From: Eledone cirrhosa
Lineage: Eukaryota > Mollusca > Cephalopoda > Octopoda > Eledonidae
Direction: 5' to 3'
NCBI GenBank assembly: GCA_964016885.1
Contig: OZ024747.1
Span: 8,527,283-8,591,282, forward strand
DNA: 64,000 bases
Below the pieces are notes generated by a model that made no database searches, was not told the DNA's origin, and saw only the letters and a list, made by a program, of their open reading frames with translations. Below are positions 10,512 through 21,323 of this stretch, one piece after another (within the stretch, counting starts at the first letter, position 1; the number at the start of each line of letters is the position of its first letter). A program made the position numbers and the translations under genes.

Positions 10512-10872
10512 TCATCATCATCATTTTACGTCCGCTTTTCCCTGCTTGCAAGGGTGGGACAGGTCTTATTCAGCACAGCATCTCTCCACTCGTCACGGTC
10601 CCTCGTCATCTCCACCGTGAGCTTCAATGATCTGAGGTCTGTTCTCACCACCTCCGCCCATGTTTTTCATGGTCTACCTCTACCACGTCTTCCTTCAACT
10701 GGCATTTCCTGGCACTTCTTCACCCATCAGTCATCCTCCATGCGCATCACATGTCCATACCACCTCAGTCTCCTCTCCCGTACACTACATTCTATCCCTC
10801 TCAGACATAGTTTCTCTCTCAACACATTTATGCTGGGTCGTTCATGCACATTTACACTGCACATCCAACGGA
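10512..10872 (-). mobile_element. Non-LTR retrotransposon (LINE) 3' end sharing the SINE-B tail
   Basis: On the minus strand it encodes ERRLRWYGHVMRMEDD, VKKCQEMPVEG, KTWAEVVRTDLRSLKL and finally PTLASREKRT then stop, with two in-frame stops on the way. The stop codon is the TAA of GCGGACGTAA, which is followed by the (ATG)n tail. This is the C-terminal region of a LINE reverse-transcriptase ORF, 5'-truncated. Confidence 0.85.
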
Positions 10873-11241
10873 TATATTATATATATTAGTATAGTAACCG
10901 TGAAAATGATGGGGTTTTGTAGAAAAAATATTTAATTCCTTGATTACAACATTCTATGTAAAGATGCTTGAATTTTTTTATTTTCCTTGACTTTCTCTTT
11001 CATGTTACTCCAGCCTTCGCTGTATTTCATTTAATATTCATTTTAATCAATTACAATAATTTTTTTCCATAATTTCTTTAATCATTATCAAACATATATT
11101 TACTAAATTACAATGACATTGGTCTATCTATCGAATGAAACAGTTCTAGTCCTGTAGAAGCCATTTCTATATTAAATATTTATACTCTGTTATGTATTGA
11201 GTACCTTACTTACTGTGGTTACCCCCGATTGAACCCGGGAT

Positions 11242-11272
<31 letters not shown>

Positions 11273-11417
11273 AACTGTATCCATTCAAATCTTTCTATTT
11301 TTCTCCGGATTACTTTTGGAACTACAACTGGAACCGTCGAGCAAACTCTACGTGAGCTGTCCATCTACTGTGTGTAATATTTATATTACAACACTACTAT
11401 ATATATATATATATATA

Positions 11418-11741
11418 TAGACCGGGTGATGTGTTGTTTCCTTGAGCAAGACACTTTATTTCACATTGCTCCAGTTTACTCAGCTGTAGAAATGAGATGA
11501 TAGGGACTGGGGTCCCTATCATCTCACTGCAAGGTGGTCGTGGAGGTGCCACGGCAAAAAAAAGCACCCAGCCCACACTGCAAAGTGGTCGTGGAGGTGC
11601 CACGAAAAAAAAAGCACCCAGCACTCACTGTAAATGAGGTTGGTGTTAGGAAGGGCATCCAGCTGTAGAAATCAAGCCAGAATCAGTTCCCGTCCCACCC
11701 TTGCAAGCAGGGAAAAGCGGACATAAAATGATGATGATGAT
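11418..11741 (+). mobile_element. SINE family B, head-truncated, with internal duplication
   Basis: Begins at AGACCGGGTGATGTGTTG inside the tRNA-like head and runs to GCGGACATAAAATGATGATG. The GCAAAGTGGTCGTGGAGGTG block is tandemly duplicated (about 11525-11620). Confidence 0.85.
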
Positions 11742-11814
11742 ATATGTTGGGACTACTGTTGGGATTTGTGCTTTGTTGTAGAAAAATAGATACATTAGTA
11801 AAGATACCTGACAG

Positions 11815-12040
11815 ACAGACAAATAGGTAAGACAGGTAGGTGGCTAGGTAGGTAGGGAGGTAGGTAGAGAGAGGCAGGGAGGGAGGTAGGTAGGTAGAGA
11901 GAGGGAGGTAGAGAGAGAGAGAGGAAGGTAGGTAGAGAGAGAGGGAGGTAGGTAGGTAGGTAGTTAGGTAGCTAGATAGAGAGATAGGTAGGTAGGTGGG
12001 TAGATAGATAGGTAGGTGGGTAGGTAGGTTTTTGGGTGGG
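11815..12040. repeat. (GGTA)n tetranucleotide tract with GAGA interruptions
   Basis: GGTAGGTAGGTAG stretches alternate with GAGAGAGGGAGG. Confidence 0.93.
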
Positions 12041-12194
12041 TGACTGACTGTTATGTCACGAAAGTCCTCAAACGATTCTATCAGAAATTAAGTGGTTCCC
12101 ACCCTGGGGTCCACACATCCCCCACATCAAGTTGGTGGGGCAATCCATAGATTTAGAACTAAGTACATTTCATGTATGCTATTAAAAACATAAT

Positions 12195-12263
12195 ACACAC
12201 ACACACACACACACACAGACACGCACAGACAGACACGCGTGCACGTACAGACACACACACGCA

Positions 12264-12317
<54 letters not shown>

Positions 12318-12603
12318 GACAGACACGCGTGCACGTACAGACACACACACACACACACGCACTCACACACTCACACACACACACACGCACAGACAGACAC
12401 GCGTACACGTACAGACACACACACACACACACACACACTCACACACAGACACACACACATACACACGGACACGTACACTCACACACAGGCACACATACAC
12501 ACACGTACACGTACACACACACAGACAGACACGCACACACGTACACGTACAGACACGCACACACACACACACACACAGACACACACACACAGAGACACGC
12601 ACA
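12195..12603. repeat. (AC)n tract with an embedded longer motif
   Basis: AC dinucleotides interrupted by a recurring CACAGACAGACACGCGTGCA block at about 100-bp spacing (for example 12218 and 12316), showing local duplication within the microsatellite. Confidence 0.93.
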
Positions 12604-12669
12604 CTATTAGATATATGTTCTTCTTTAAGTGTAAACACTTGTTTGTTTTCATTGTTAATCTGTCTTTTA

Positions 12670-12874
12670 CCAGGTGTCCCCCAGTTTAGAGCAGGTACAC
12701 TGTATCATTGCCAGGTGTCCCCCAGTTTAGAGCAGGTACACTGTATCATTACCAGGTGTCCCCCAGTTTAGAGCAGGTACACTGTATCATTACCAGGTGT
12801 CCCCCAGTTTAGAGCAGGTACACTGTATCATTACCAGGTGTCCCCCAGTTTAGAGCAGGTACACTATCATTGCA
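12670..12874. repeat. 41-bp minisatellite, five copies
   Basis: CCAGGTGTCCCCCAGTTTAG plus AGCAGGTACACTGTATCATTA, with starts at 12670, 12711 and 12752 onward. Copies are almost identical. Confidence 0.97.
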
Positions 12875-12955
12875 TGTTGTAAAAGGGTTGGCACCAACAG
12901 TCTGAAACCTGTCAGTAAGAAGGGGAAGGAGGAGGTGATGGGAAATGGCCATAAA

Positions 12956-13615
12956 ATGCTTGTTGATGTTGTTGTTGGTGTTGATAGTGGTGATTGTTGT
13001 TGTCATTGTTGTTGGGTGGTGGTGGTGGTAGTTGTGGTTGTTGTTGTTGCTGTTGATGTTGATGGTGTTGATAGTGGTGATTGTTGTTGTCATTGTTGTT
13101 GGGTGGTGGTGGTGGTAGTTGTGGTTGTTGTTGTTGCTGTTGATGTTGATGGTGTTGATAGTGGTGATTGTTGTTGTCATTGTTGTTGGGTGGTGGTGGT
13201 GGTAGTTGTGGTTGTTGTTGTTGTTGATGTTGATGGTGTTGATAGTGGTGATTGTTGTTGTCATTGTTGTTGGGTGGTGGTGGTGGTAGTTGTGGTTGTT
13301 GTTGTTGTTGTTGCTGTTGATGTTGATGGTGTTGATAGTGGTGATTGTTGTTGTCATTGTTGTTGGGTGGTGGTGGTGGTAGTTGTGGTTGTTGTTGTTG
13401 TTGCTGTTGATGTTGATGGTGTTGATAGTGGTGATTGTTGTTGTCATTGTTGTTGGGTGGTGGTGGTGGTAGTTGTGGTTGTTGTTGTTGTTGCTGTTGA
13501 TGTTGTTGTTGGGTGGTGGTGGTAGTTGTGGTTGTTGTTGTTGTTGATGTTGTTGTTGGTGTTGGGTGGTGGTGGTGGTAGTTGTGGTGGTTGTTGTTGT
13601 TGGGTGGTGGTGGTG

Positions 13616-13691
<76 letters not shown>

Positions 13692-14000
13692 TGTGGTTGT
13701 GGTGGTGGTGGTGGTGGTTGTTGTTGCTGTTGTTGTTGATGTTGTTGTTGGTGTTGGGGGGTGTGGTGATTGTTGTTGTTTGTTGTTGTTGTTGTTGCTG
13801 TTGGGTGGTGGTGGTGATTGTTGTTGTTGTTGTTGTTGGGTGGTGGTGGTGGTGATTGTTGTTGTTTGTTGTTGTTGTTGTGTGGTAGTGGTGGTGGTGG
13901 TGGTGGTGATGATTGTTGTCTGTTATTGTTGTTGTTGTTGGGTGGGGGTGGGGGTGGGGGTGGGGGTGATGATTGTTGTTGTTGTTGTTGGGTGGGGGTT
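12956..14000. repeat. GTT/GGT trinucleotide array with an 84-93-bp higher-order unit
   Basis: GATAGTGGTGATTG recurs at 12983, 13070, 13157, 13241, 13334 and 13424, spaced 84-93 bp and always a multiple of three. The right part is purer GTT, then GGGGT runs. The minus strand reads as poly-Asn/His/Pro/Gln over 423 codons but has no ordered domain. It is treated as a repeat, not a gene. Confidence 0.93.
13939..13967 (+). other. Strong G-quadruplex motif
   Basis: GGGTGGGGGTGGGGGTGGGG continues with two more G-runs separated by single T. Five G-runs with one-base loops satisfy the canonical G4 pattern very well. Confidence 0.85.
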
Positions 14001-14417
14001 GTTATTATTCCTACAGTATAGTAAAGTAACCTGTCACTTCTGGCATAATAGGTCTGGCTATTCAGGGCTAACTTGGGCACTAAACAACAACGACAGCATT
14101 AACAGCAACAACAACAACAGTAATAACAACAACAACAACAGCAACAACCCCTTATAATATAAAAGGGACAGGTCTAAATAATAAAAAGCTATTTAGTGGT
14201 ATAGTATAGAGTAGTTTCCCCAGTGCACTGTTTCCTCTCTCACTAATATAATATTAATGATATTTGGTAAGGCCCAGATTATCAATTAATCATTGTAGCA
14301 ACAGTTCTGCTCTTGGCTAGTTAATCCAAGAGATTCTTATTGATTTTTCTCTCCAAGTGAAAAAGGAAAGCAACTGAGTCAACACAGCAACTTCTATGTA
14401 GTCAGTCAACCAATTCA

Positions 14418-14798
14418 AATCTCTCTCTCTCTCTCTCACACACCATCTCTCTCTCACACACCATCTCTCTCTCACACACCATCTCTCTCTCACACACCAT
14501 CTCTCTCTCTCTCACCAGCTCTCTCTCACCAGCTCTCTCTCTCTCACCAGCTCTCTCTCTCTCACCAGCTCTCTCTCTCACCATCTCTCTCTCTCTCACT
14601 AGCTCTCTCTCTCACCAGCTCTCTCTTTCACCAGCTCTCTCTTTCACCAGCTCTCTCTCACACCATCTCTCTCTCACACCATCTCTCTCTCTCTCTCTCA
14701 CACCATCTCTCTCTCTCTCTCTCTCACCAGGTCTCTCTCACACCATCTCTCTCTCTCTCTCACACACACCAGCTCTCTCTCTTTCTCTCTCACACACC

Positions 14799-14869
<71 letters not shown>

Positions 14870-15395
14870 TCCCACACCATCCCTCTCCATCTCCCACACC
14901 ATCTCTCTCTTCACATCATCTCTCTCTTTCTCACCATCTTTCTCTCTCTCTCTCACCATCTTTCTCTCTCTCTCTCTCACCATCTTTCTTTCTCTCTCTC
15001 TCTCACCATCTTTCTTTCTCTCTTCACATCTCTCTCTCTCTCCATCTCTCTCTCCACACCTCTCTCTTCCTCACCATCTCTCTTCGTCTCTCTCTTCCTC
15101 ACCATCTCTCTTCATCTCTCTCTCTTTCTCACCATCTCTCTCTCTCTCCTTATCTCTCTTCACCTCTCCTTCTCCCTTTTTCTCTCCACTCCATATCTCT
15201 CTCCATCTCTCTCTCTCCTTCCCCCCTCTCTCCATCCATCCCTCCCCCTCTCTCCATCCATCCCTCCCCCTCTCTCCATCCCTCCCCCCTCTCTCCATTA
15301 CTCCCTCTCCATCTCTCCCTCTCCATCTCTCCCCCCTCCCTCTCTTTCCCTCTCTCTCTCCAGCCCTTCCTCTCCTTACCTTTCTCTCAGAACAT
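14418..15395. repeat. Polypyrimidine (CT)n tract with CACACCAT and CACCAG interruptions
   Basis: Nearly 1 kb is almost purely pyrimidine on the plus strand. Pure CT lies at about 14793-14865. Short units such as CTCTCTCACCAG recur. It could adopt triplex structure, but no gene is seen. Confidence 0.93.
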
Positions 15396-15732
15396 GTGAG
15401 GTGGGGAAGGAGGAAGACAGACACTGCATGTTTTAAGATCTAAATCTAAGGAAACCTGGCCACAAAGATAAGATTGCCACAACAATGCTAATAGAATGTT
15501 TAAATAATCAACTATGTTGGTACCATATGTGTGTTGAACCTCCATTGGGTCTGACGACAACTGTTCCAGTTTATTGGATCAATAGAACAGCCTGCTTGGG
15601 AAATTAATGTGCTAGTAGTTGAGCATACCACAGTCATGTGTACTGTACCTTTTATATAGTTCTCAGGGAGATTCAGCATGACACAAGGTTTGACAAGGCC
15701 ACTGCTTTGAATTATGAGTTACAACTCATTTT

Positions 15733-15859
15733 TGCCAGCTGAGTGAACTGAAGCGATGTGAAGTAAAGTGTCTTGCTCAAGGACACAACCAGCAAGAATT
15801 GAACTCATGACCTTACAGTTATGAGCTGAATACCTTCACCACTAAGCCACATGCCTCCC
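15733..15859 (-). mobile_element. SINE family B head fragment
   Basis: Contains GTCTTGCTCAAGGACACAAC and the complement of a box A (CACCACTAAGCCACATGCCTCC). The 3' part is missing. Confidence 0.75.
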
Positions 15860-16107
15860 CATCATTGTACCGGAAGCCTGTTGAAACAGAGGTCAGGGGC
15901 TATAAGAGGCAGGGTCGGTTAGAAGATCAATGTGGGACCTTCCAGTGAGAGTCTTATTGCTCTAGAGTTTACCTGTATAGAGTCATTAATCATGACTGAC
16001 AAACTAAACCCCAGAGTAACAGGACACTGACTCAAACTTAATAAAGTTATCAAGCTCTATTATGGTGTTATCAATACAAAACATATATATATATATACAT
16101 ATATATA

Positions 16108-16260
16108 TTTATTAAAATAACAGATTCAAGTTTAAGCAAAGAATCGCTGCTTTCACCCTTAACGGGATCTTCTGAAACTAACAAAGTCAATCTGTAAACG
16201 CAGAACTGGATATTTCAAAAAACGTTGCAACCGGAGGAAGACAGGAAGACGATACTTTGG
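16108..16260 (-). repeat. Dispersed repeat D, copy 1
   Basis: Reverse complement of the block at 28800-28975. Shared words include AAGCAAAGAATCGCTGCTTTC and TATTTATTAAAATAACAGATT. Confidence 0.75.
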
Positions 16261-16261
16261 T

Positions 16262-16540
16262 TCGTGGAAACGTTCGCTGGCAAAGAACGGGAAAAAACGA
16301 ATAATACGTCATTAAAAGGAGCGGTGAAAAACAATTACGCACAAAGACAGAACCACGTTTAGGTATAAAAGAGGTCGTAGACTAATGTTCTCTTAGGTGG
16401 TGCATAGAGACGTTCATTGGCAATGAACGAAAAAACGAAGATAATAAGTCATATGTGGAGCGTGGAGAACAATAGCACGCAAAGACAAAATCACGTAAAT
16501 AGTATAGTAGAAGTTGTAGACTAAAATTCTAACTAGGAGA
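16262..16540. repeat. 142-bp tandem duplication
   Basis: Two diverged copies, for example ACGTTCGCTGGCAAAGAACG at 16270 and ACGTTCATTGGCAATGAACG about 142 bp later. Both continue to ACGCAAAGACA-like and GTAGACTAA-like blocks. Confidence 0.75.
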
Positions 16541-17069
16541 CCAAATGAATCTCCACTACAGAGTTAAGAACAAAGTAAATAAATACAATACAGAAGTAAT
16601 AGAAATAAATAAATACATACATGCAAACAAATACGTACATACACAAGCATACGCAAAACCTTACCATAGGTATACAACCACGCACATATAAATATGTGTG
16701 TGTGTGTGTATGCTTGTGTACAAATAAATAAATAATTATATAAACGTATATAAGTAAATAAATACGTATATAACAAGCGCACACACATACCTACATATAA
16801 ATACACGAATGTTCGGAGACGTAAGTCAACTAAAACAAGAAGTACACATATACACACACCCATCATACGTACGAACCTGCACACTCACGCGGACGCAAAA
16901 CTCTCGTATACACATAGCCAAACCCTTATCGAGCCCTCTTTGGATTTTAGTCTTCAATTTTATTATAGTATTTAATACAGAAATAGCTTCTATAGGACAA
17001 GAACTGTACCTTACTTACTCTGGTTGCTCCCGATTTAACTTGGAATCTAGAGAGAGATAGAGAGAGTTC

Positions 17070-17182
17070 TATACGAATGAGACACGGTCACCTGATCAAT
17101 CTTGCCTTGAGGGGGACAAACCCGTCTAGCCCGTACTAGTATGGAAGATGGACGTTAAACGATGATGATGATAATGAAGATG
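17070..17182 (+). mobile_element. SINE/LINE tail fragment with (ATG)n
   Basis: TGAGACACGGTCACCTGATC, CTAGCCCGTACTAGTATGG, GATGGACGTTAAACGATGAT. Confidence 0.7.
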
Positions 17183-17392
17183 ATATAATGTCTTGTATCG
17201 TAGAACCAAGGGTGGTTTTGGGTGGTTTGGTATCAAAAGGGTTAATAGTAAACATTTTCAAAAGAGTGAATACTTTTGCAGCCTCATTCAATACTTCTGA
17301 CTCTTCAGATAAAGTCACACAACCACCATTTAAAATACTACCGTATAAAGGTGTGTTTTATGAACGCCATTATATCCAAACATATTAAATGA

Positions 17393-17579
17393 AGTGGATT
17401 GGCAGTATCAATAGAGGGTCGGACGCCATGCTTTCCAGCATAGTTACGTCCCTTTACGATCTGAGTTCAAATCCCGCCGAGGTTGACTTTGCCTTTCATC
17501 CTTACGGGGTCGATAAAATAAAGTACCAGTAATGCACTAGGTAATTGCTGGCCTTGTGCCTAAAGTAGAGACAATTAAA
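17393..17579 (+). mobile_element. tRNA-derived SINE, family A, full length
   Basis: The head GGATTGGCAGTATCAATAGA is followed by box-B-like GAGTTCAAATCCCGCCGAGG and the body CCTTACGGGGTCGATAAAAT. It ends CTAAAGTAGAGACAATTAAA. Confidence 0.88.
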
Positions 17580-17608
17580 TGAAAGAACTCAATTGATTAG
17601 GTCCTAAT

Positions 17609-18214
17609 CAGTGGTTCCAAAAGTGTGCACTGGAGTACAGTAGTGCACCACCAGATGTAGTTAGGTGTGCTGCAAAAGTGCAAGATTCTATTTCAAAGTG
17701 TAAAAAATACAAAATGAAGTTTGTAATAATTGTTTCTACGTTTTGGCACAAGGCCAGAAATTACCCCAGTGCATTACTGGTACTTTATTTTATCGACCCC
17801 GTAAGGATGAAAGGCAAAGTTAACCTCGGCGGAATTTGAACTCAGAATGGCAAGGGCCGTAACTCTATGTGTCAAAGCATGGCGTCCGACCACAAAGGGA
17901 GAAACTGTTAATCTAAGAATGAAAACATTGCTAAACACACACCAAGCTCATGTCTCTCATTTTTAACTTTATTGACTAAAGTACAAATAATTTTTTTCTG
18001 TATTTTTAATTATCTATTTCTACTTTATTCTATGTTAATATATATTACTCTATTACTCTATTAAGTGTTCCAGCCGACAAGCTGAGACCATGCTGGGGCA
18101 CCGCCTTATAACTCTTTTGAATAATTTTGTTGAATTTAAGCACAAAGAGCACCAAAATATTTTTATTTGCTCTAAAGTGTGCCATAACTAAAAAACAAAG
18201 ATTGGGAACCACTG
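17609..18214 (+). mobile_element. hAT-like non-autonomous element with nested SINEs
   Basis: The left end is CAGTGGTTCCAAAAGTGTGC. The right end read inward is CAGTGGTTCCCAATCTTTG, giving a perfect 10-bp terminal match typical of hAT families. The flanking octamers do not match, so a target duplication is not visible. A SINE at 17724-17891 and a CATGCTGGGGCACC SINE piece at 18044-18112 interrupt it. Confidence 0.65.
17724..17891 (-). mobile_element. tRNA-derived SINE, family A, nested
   Basis: AATAATTGTTTCTACGTTTTGG through GGCGTCCGACCA. It is inserted in the hAT-like element at 17609-18214. Confidence 0.87.
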
Positions 18215-18229
18215 GGTTATGGTGTTTGA

Positions 18230-18425
18230 CCATAAGGTCAAGGGTTTGATTCTCAAACTGAGTGGTGCACTGTGTCCTGAGTAAGACACTTCCCTTTGTT
18301 CCAATTCACCCAGTTGTGATGGACTGACATCCTGTCAGTCATTTAACATCAAAGAAACTGAAATAAGCTAAAGGCTGTAAATCCTCTGGGTTTCTGACAG
18401 ACCTTACAGGATGGACTGGGTGCTT
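18230..18425 (+). mobile_element. Degenerate SINE family B
   Basis: GGTTTGATTCTCAAACTGAG, GAGTAAGACACTTCCCTTTG, CAATTCACCCAGTTGTGATG, a decayed version of the family B head and body. Confidence 0.55.
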
Positions 18426-18504
18426 TTATAGTGGTACCAGACCATAATATTTATCTAAAACCATCCATCGTTATTTTACTAAGAACCTCTGTTATGTTTT
18501 GTTC

Positions 18505-18645
18505 CAGGCACCATATTAGTAATGAGAAGGTTAGTTATATTACTAAATCCCTTCAAATTCTTCATTATTTTCAAAAACAATTATTTTCAAATTACTTGGA
18601 AAAAATAGACAATATCCTTCATTAGAAATATGATAACAAAAATGT
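18505..18645 (+). repeat. Dispersed repeat E, copy 1
   Basis: ATTACTAAATCCCTTCAAATTC and CCTTCATTAGAAATATGATA resemble 53160-53265 in the same orientation. No terminal structure was found. Confidence 0.55.
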
Positions 18646-18929
18646 TAAATGTCTGTTAAACATTTGCCTGATAGACATTTTTGGAAGGTCTTGCAGCTAT
18701 TATGTTGACCTGTGAACTTACAAATACCTTTCTTTCAACTCTTATTTGTTAACACAGCCCACCTCTGCAATAAAGCTACATACAGAAAGACACATCTTAC
18801 ATAATCCTTTGGATTCTACTTAGTCAACTGAAAAATCGTCTCTTTTATCCGTCTTCTCCAAATACTCTTTTATAATCTCTCTCTAGCATTAAATCACATT
18901 ACCCCTGATTCATGATTATATTTCTAATG

Positions 18930-19550
18930 CAATACACTCTATTCCAATTAATTAATGAAGAAATTTGAAGGATTTACTAAAATTATTTATTATAAGATAG
19001 TAGTGGAAAATTGATGTTAAATGGTGATGATGATGGTTCTTATATAAAATTATATTGTAGAATTTTTTATTTAAATAGAACCCTTTAATAATAATAATGA
19101 AATTGTTGTGTACAGTGCTCAGGTGCACTACAACTCATCAAAGGTGCATGTATAGTACATAGAACAATGTTCAAATGTCAGGAAAATGAACAGTGTACGA
19201 GTCACGAAATACATGTATGCAAGTGTATTGAGAGAGGACATCAGGTGTAGTGTTGGCGAATCTCAGGAAGCATGGAGGTTTTAAAGGATGCAGATAGATG
19301 ATTTTGTTTCATAGAACCAGAGCTGGTTATGGCTAGGTTGATATCAAAAAGGTTAATGAAGAATTTTGAGGTATTTATTAAATTACTAATTATTTTATGA
19401 CTAAGATAGTAACTTAACACATGGTTCTTATATAAAATTATGCTGGAAGATTTTAATTTAAACAGGATCCATTTAAAATGGATGATTTTGTTTTCACAGA
19501 ACCAGAGCTGGTTTTCACCAGGCTGGTATCTAAATGGTTAAGTAAAAACT
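18930..19550. repeat. Dispersed repeat F, two tandem diverged copies
   Basis: Blocks such as GAAGGATTTACTAAAATTATTTA and AGAACCAGAGCTGGTT recur around 18960-19350 and 19360-19545, and again at 34860-35075. This is probably an old transposable element common in cephalopods; its class is unknown. Confidence 0.5.
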
Positions 19551-19855
19551 AGCCTTTTATTTATTTATTAACTTATGGAAAGACCTACCCCTAACAAATG
19601 AAGGAATAAGGAACATTTTATATATTTCATGAAATGTTTGATCGATTCCTCTCTTTTGCCAATTATCTTCTGCACATTCTATCAAGGACAAAATGTTATT
19701 TTTTCCCTTGTGCTGAGAGAGATAAATGAATGTGATTATTGTTGAGAATATAAAACAAGTAAATCCCCATATTTGATCTTTAGTGTCACGACTACTTATA
19801 AAAGAACTATAAAAATAAAATAACATGTTATATAGAACCATACTAACTTCTAAAT

Positions 19856-19960
19856 CAGTGATTTCCAAATATATTTTATTCACAACTCACTTTAGAACAA
19901 GTAAAAATATGTTGGCACACTTTCTACCTAAATTGGAAAATTACTTCAAAATAGGTATTT
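19856..19960 (-). mobile_element. hAT-like terminus fragment
   Basis: CAGTGATTTCCAAATATATT and GTAAAAATATGTTGGCACAC match the reverse-oriented end of the element at 20882-21135. Confidence 0.5.
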
Positions 19961-20124
19961 ATACATAATAGCATAGAAATATAGATAAATGTATGTATGG
20001 ACTCATGACATAAGGTGTTTCTTAGGTCTTTTAAACCTAGTGAAGCCTAACCCTCTTCAGGATAAATAATTAATAATTTAGAGCAAAAATATTTGTACTT
20101 CTTTTTTTTCTCAACATCTACACA

Positions 20125-20880
20125 CTGTATCTATCTACACAGTAAACATGTACACATGTACACATATACACACTGTATCTATCTACACAGTAAACATGTA
20201 CACATATACACACTGTATCTATCTACACAGTAAACATGTACACATATACACACTGTATCTATCTACACAGTAAACATGTACACATATACACACTGTATCT
20301 ATCTACACAGTAAACATGTACACATATACACACTGTATCTATCTACACAGTAAACATGTACACATATACACACTGTATCTATATATACAGTAAACATCTA
20401 CACATATACACACTGTATCTATATATACAGTAAACATGTACACATACACACACTGTATCTATCTACACAGTAAACATGTATACATCTACACACTGTATCT
20501 ATCTACACAGTAAACATGTACACATATACACACTGTATCTATATATACAGTAAACATCTACACATATACACACTGTATCTATATATACAGTAAACATGTA
20601 CACATACACACACTGTATCTATCTACACAGTTAACATCTACACATCTATATACACAGTTCACATATACACACTGTATCTATATATACAATAAACATGTAC
20701 ACATATACACACTGTATCTATATATACAGTAAACATCTACACATCTACACACTGTATCTATCTACACAGTCAACATCTACACATCTACACACTGTATCTA
20801 TCTATACAGTCAACATCTACACATCTATATACACAGTTCACATATACACACTGTATCTATCCACCCAGTCAACATCTACA
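20125..20880. repeat. 40-bp minisatellite
   Basis: About 19 copies of a 40-bp unit built on CACACTGTATCTATCTACAC plus AGTAAACATGTACACATATA. Variant units (ATATATACAG, AACATCTACA) form small blocks. Period length drifts at the right end. It is not coding. Confidence 0.95.
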
Positions 20881-20881
20881 C

Positions 20882-21135
20882 CAGTGATTCCCAAACTCTC
20901 TATATACACAGTACACTTTACAACAGGTAAAAATATTTTGGTACACTTTGTGCTTAACTTCAAAAGAATTATTGTGTCTTTTTCTGCAATGTTTTCATTC
21001 TTAGATTAACAGTTTCCCTCTTAGACATCGTTTAACGTCCATATTCCAGCAGTTGCATATCAACTTTATTAGAAATTTTATTTGGTATTTTTTACACTTT
21101 AAAATAGAATCTTGCACTTTTGCAACACACCTAAT
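20882..21135 (-). mobile_element. hAT-like element, inverted copy, end-truncated
   Basis: Starts CAGTGATTCCCAAACTCTC and contains TTCATTCTTAGATTAACAGT and AGAATCTTGCACTTTTGCAA, the reverse complement of the 17609-18214 element without its SINE at 17724. A short SINE tail (TCGTTTAACGTCCATATTCC) sits at about 21027. The distal CCACTG end is lost. Confidence 0.65.
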
Positions 21136-21137
21136 TA

Positions 21138-21290
21138 TATCTTATGGAAGTAACCAAGACTGCATAAATGTGTGTTTTTTAGTATAAATGTAATTATGCC
21201 AAATATAACTATTTCCCTGTAAATTGAAAAGATGTTTAACACCTTTATTTTGATTTTCAAGTCTAGTTGAGATTTCATCAGAAGTTGTAT
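21138..21290 (+). repeat. Dispersed repeat bordering the 21-bp array, left copy
   Basis: Contains GGAAGTAACCAAGACTGCAT and CTATTTCCCTGTAAATTGAA. The same block recurs in the same orientation right of the array at 27905-28060. Related fragments lie near 3315 and, inverted, near 53400-53465. Confidence 0.6.
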
Positions 21291-21323
21291 ATACCATCTA
21301 AACAGCCACAAAGAAATATATAA

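Noticed and set aside
12809..14080. 423-codon Asn/His/Pro/Gln-rich minus-strand protein
   Set aside because: It lies entirely within a GTT/GGT simple-sequence array. Composition follows the triplet, and no start or splice context distinguishes it.
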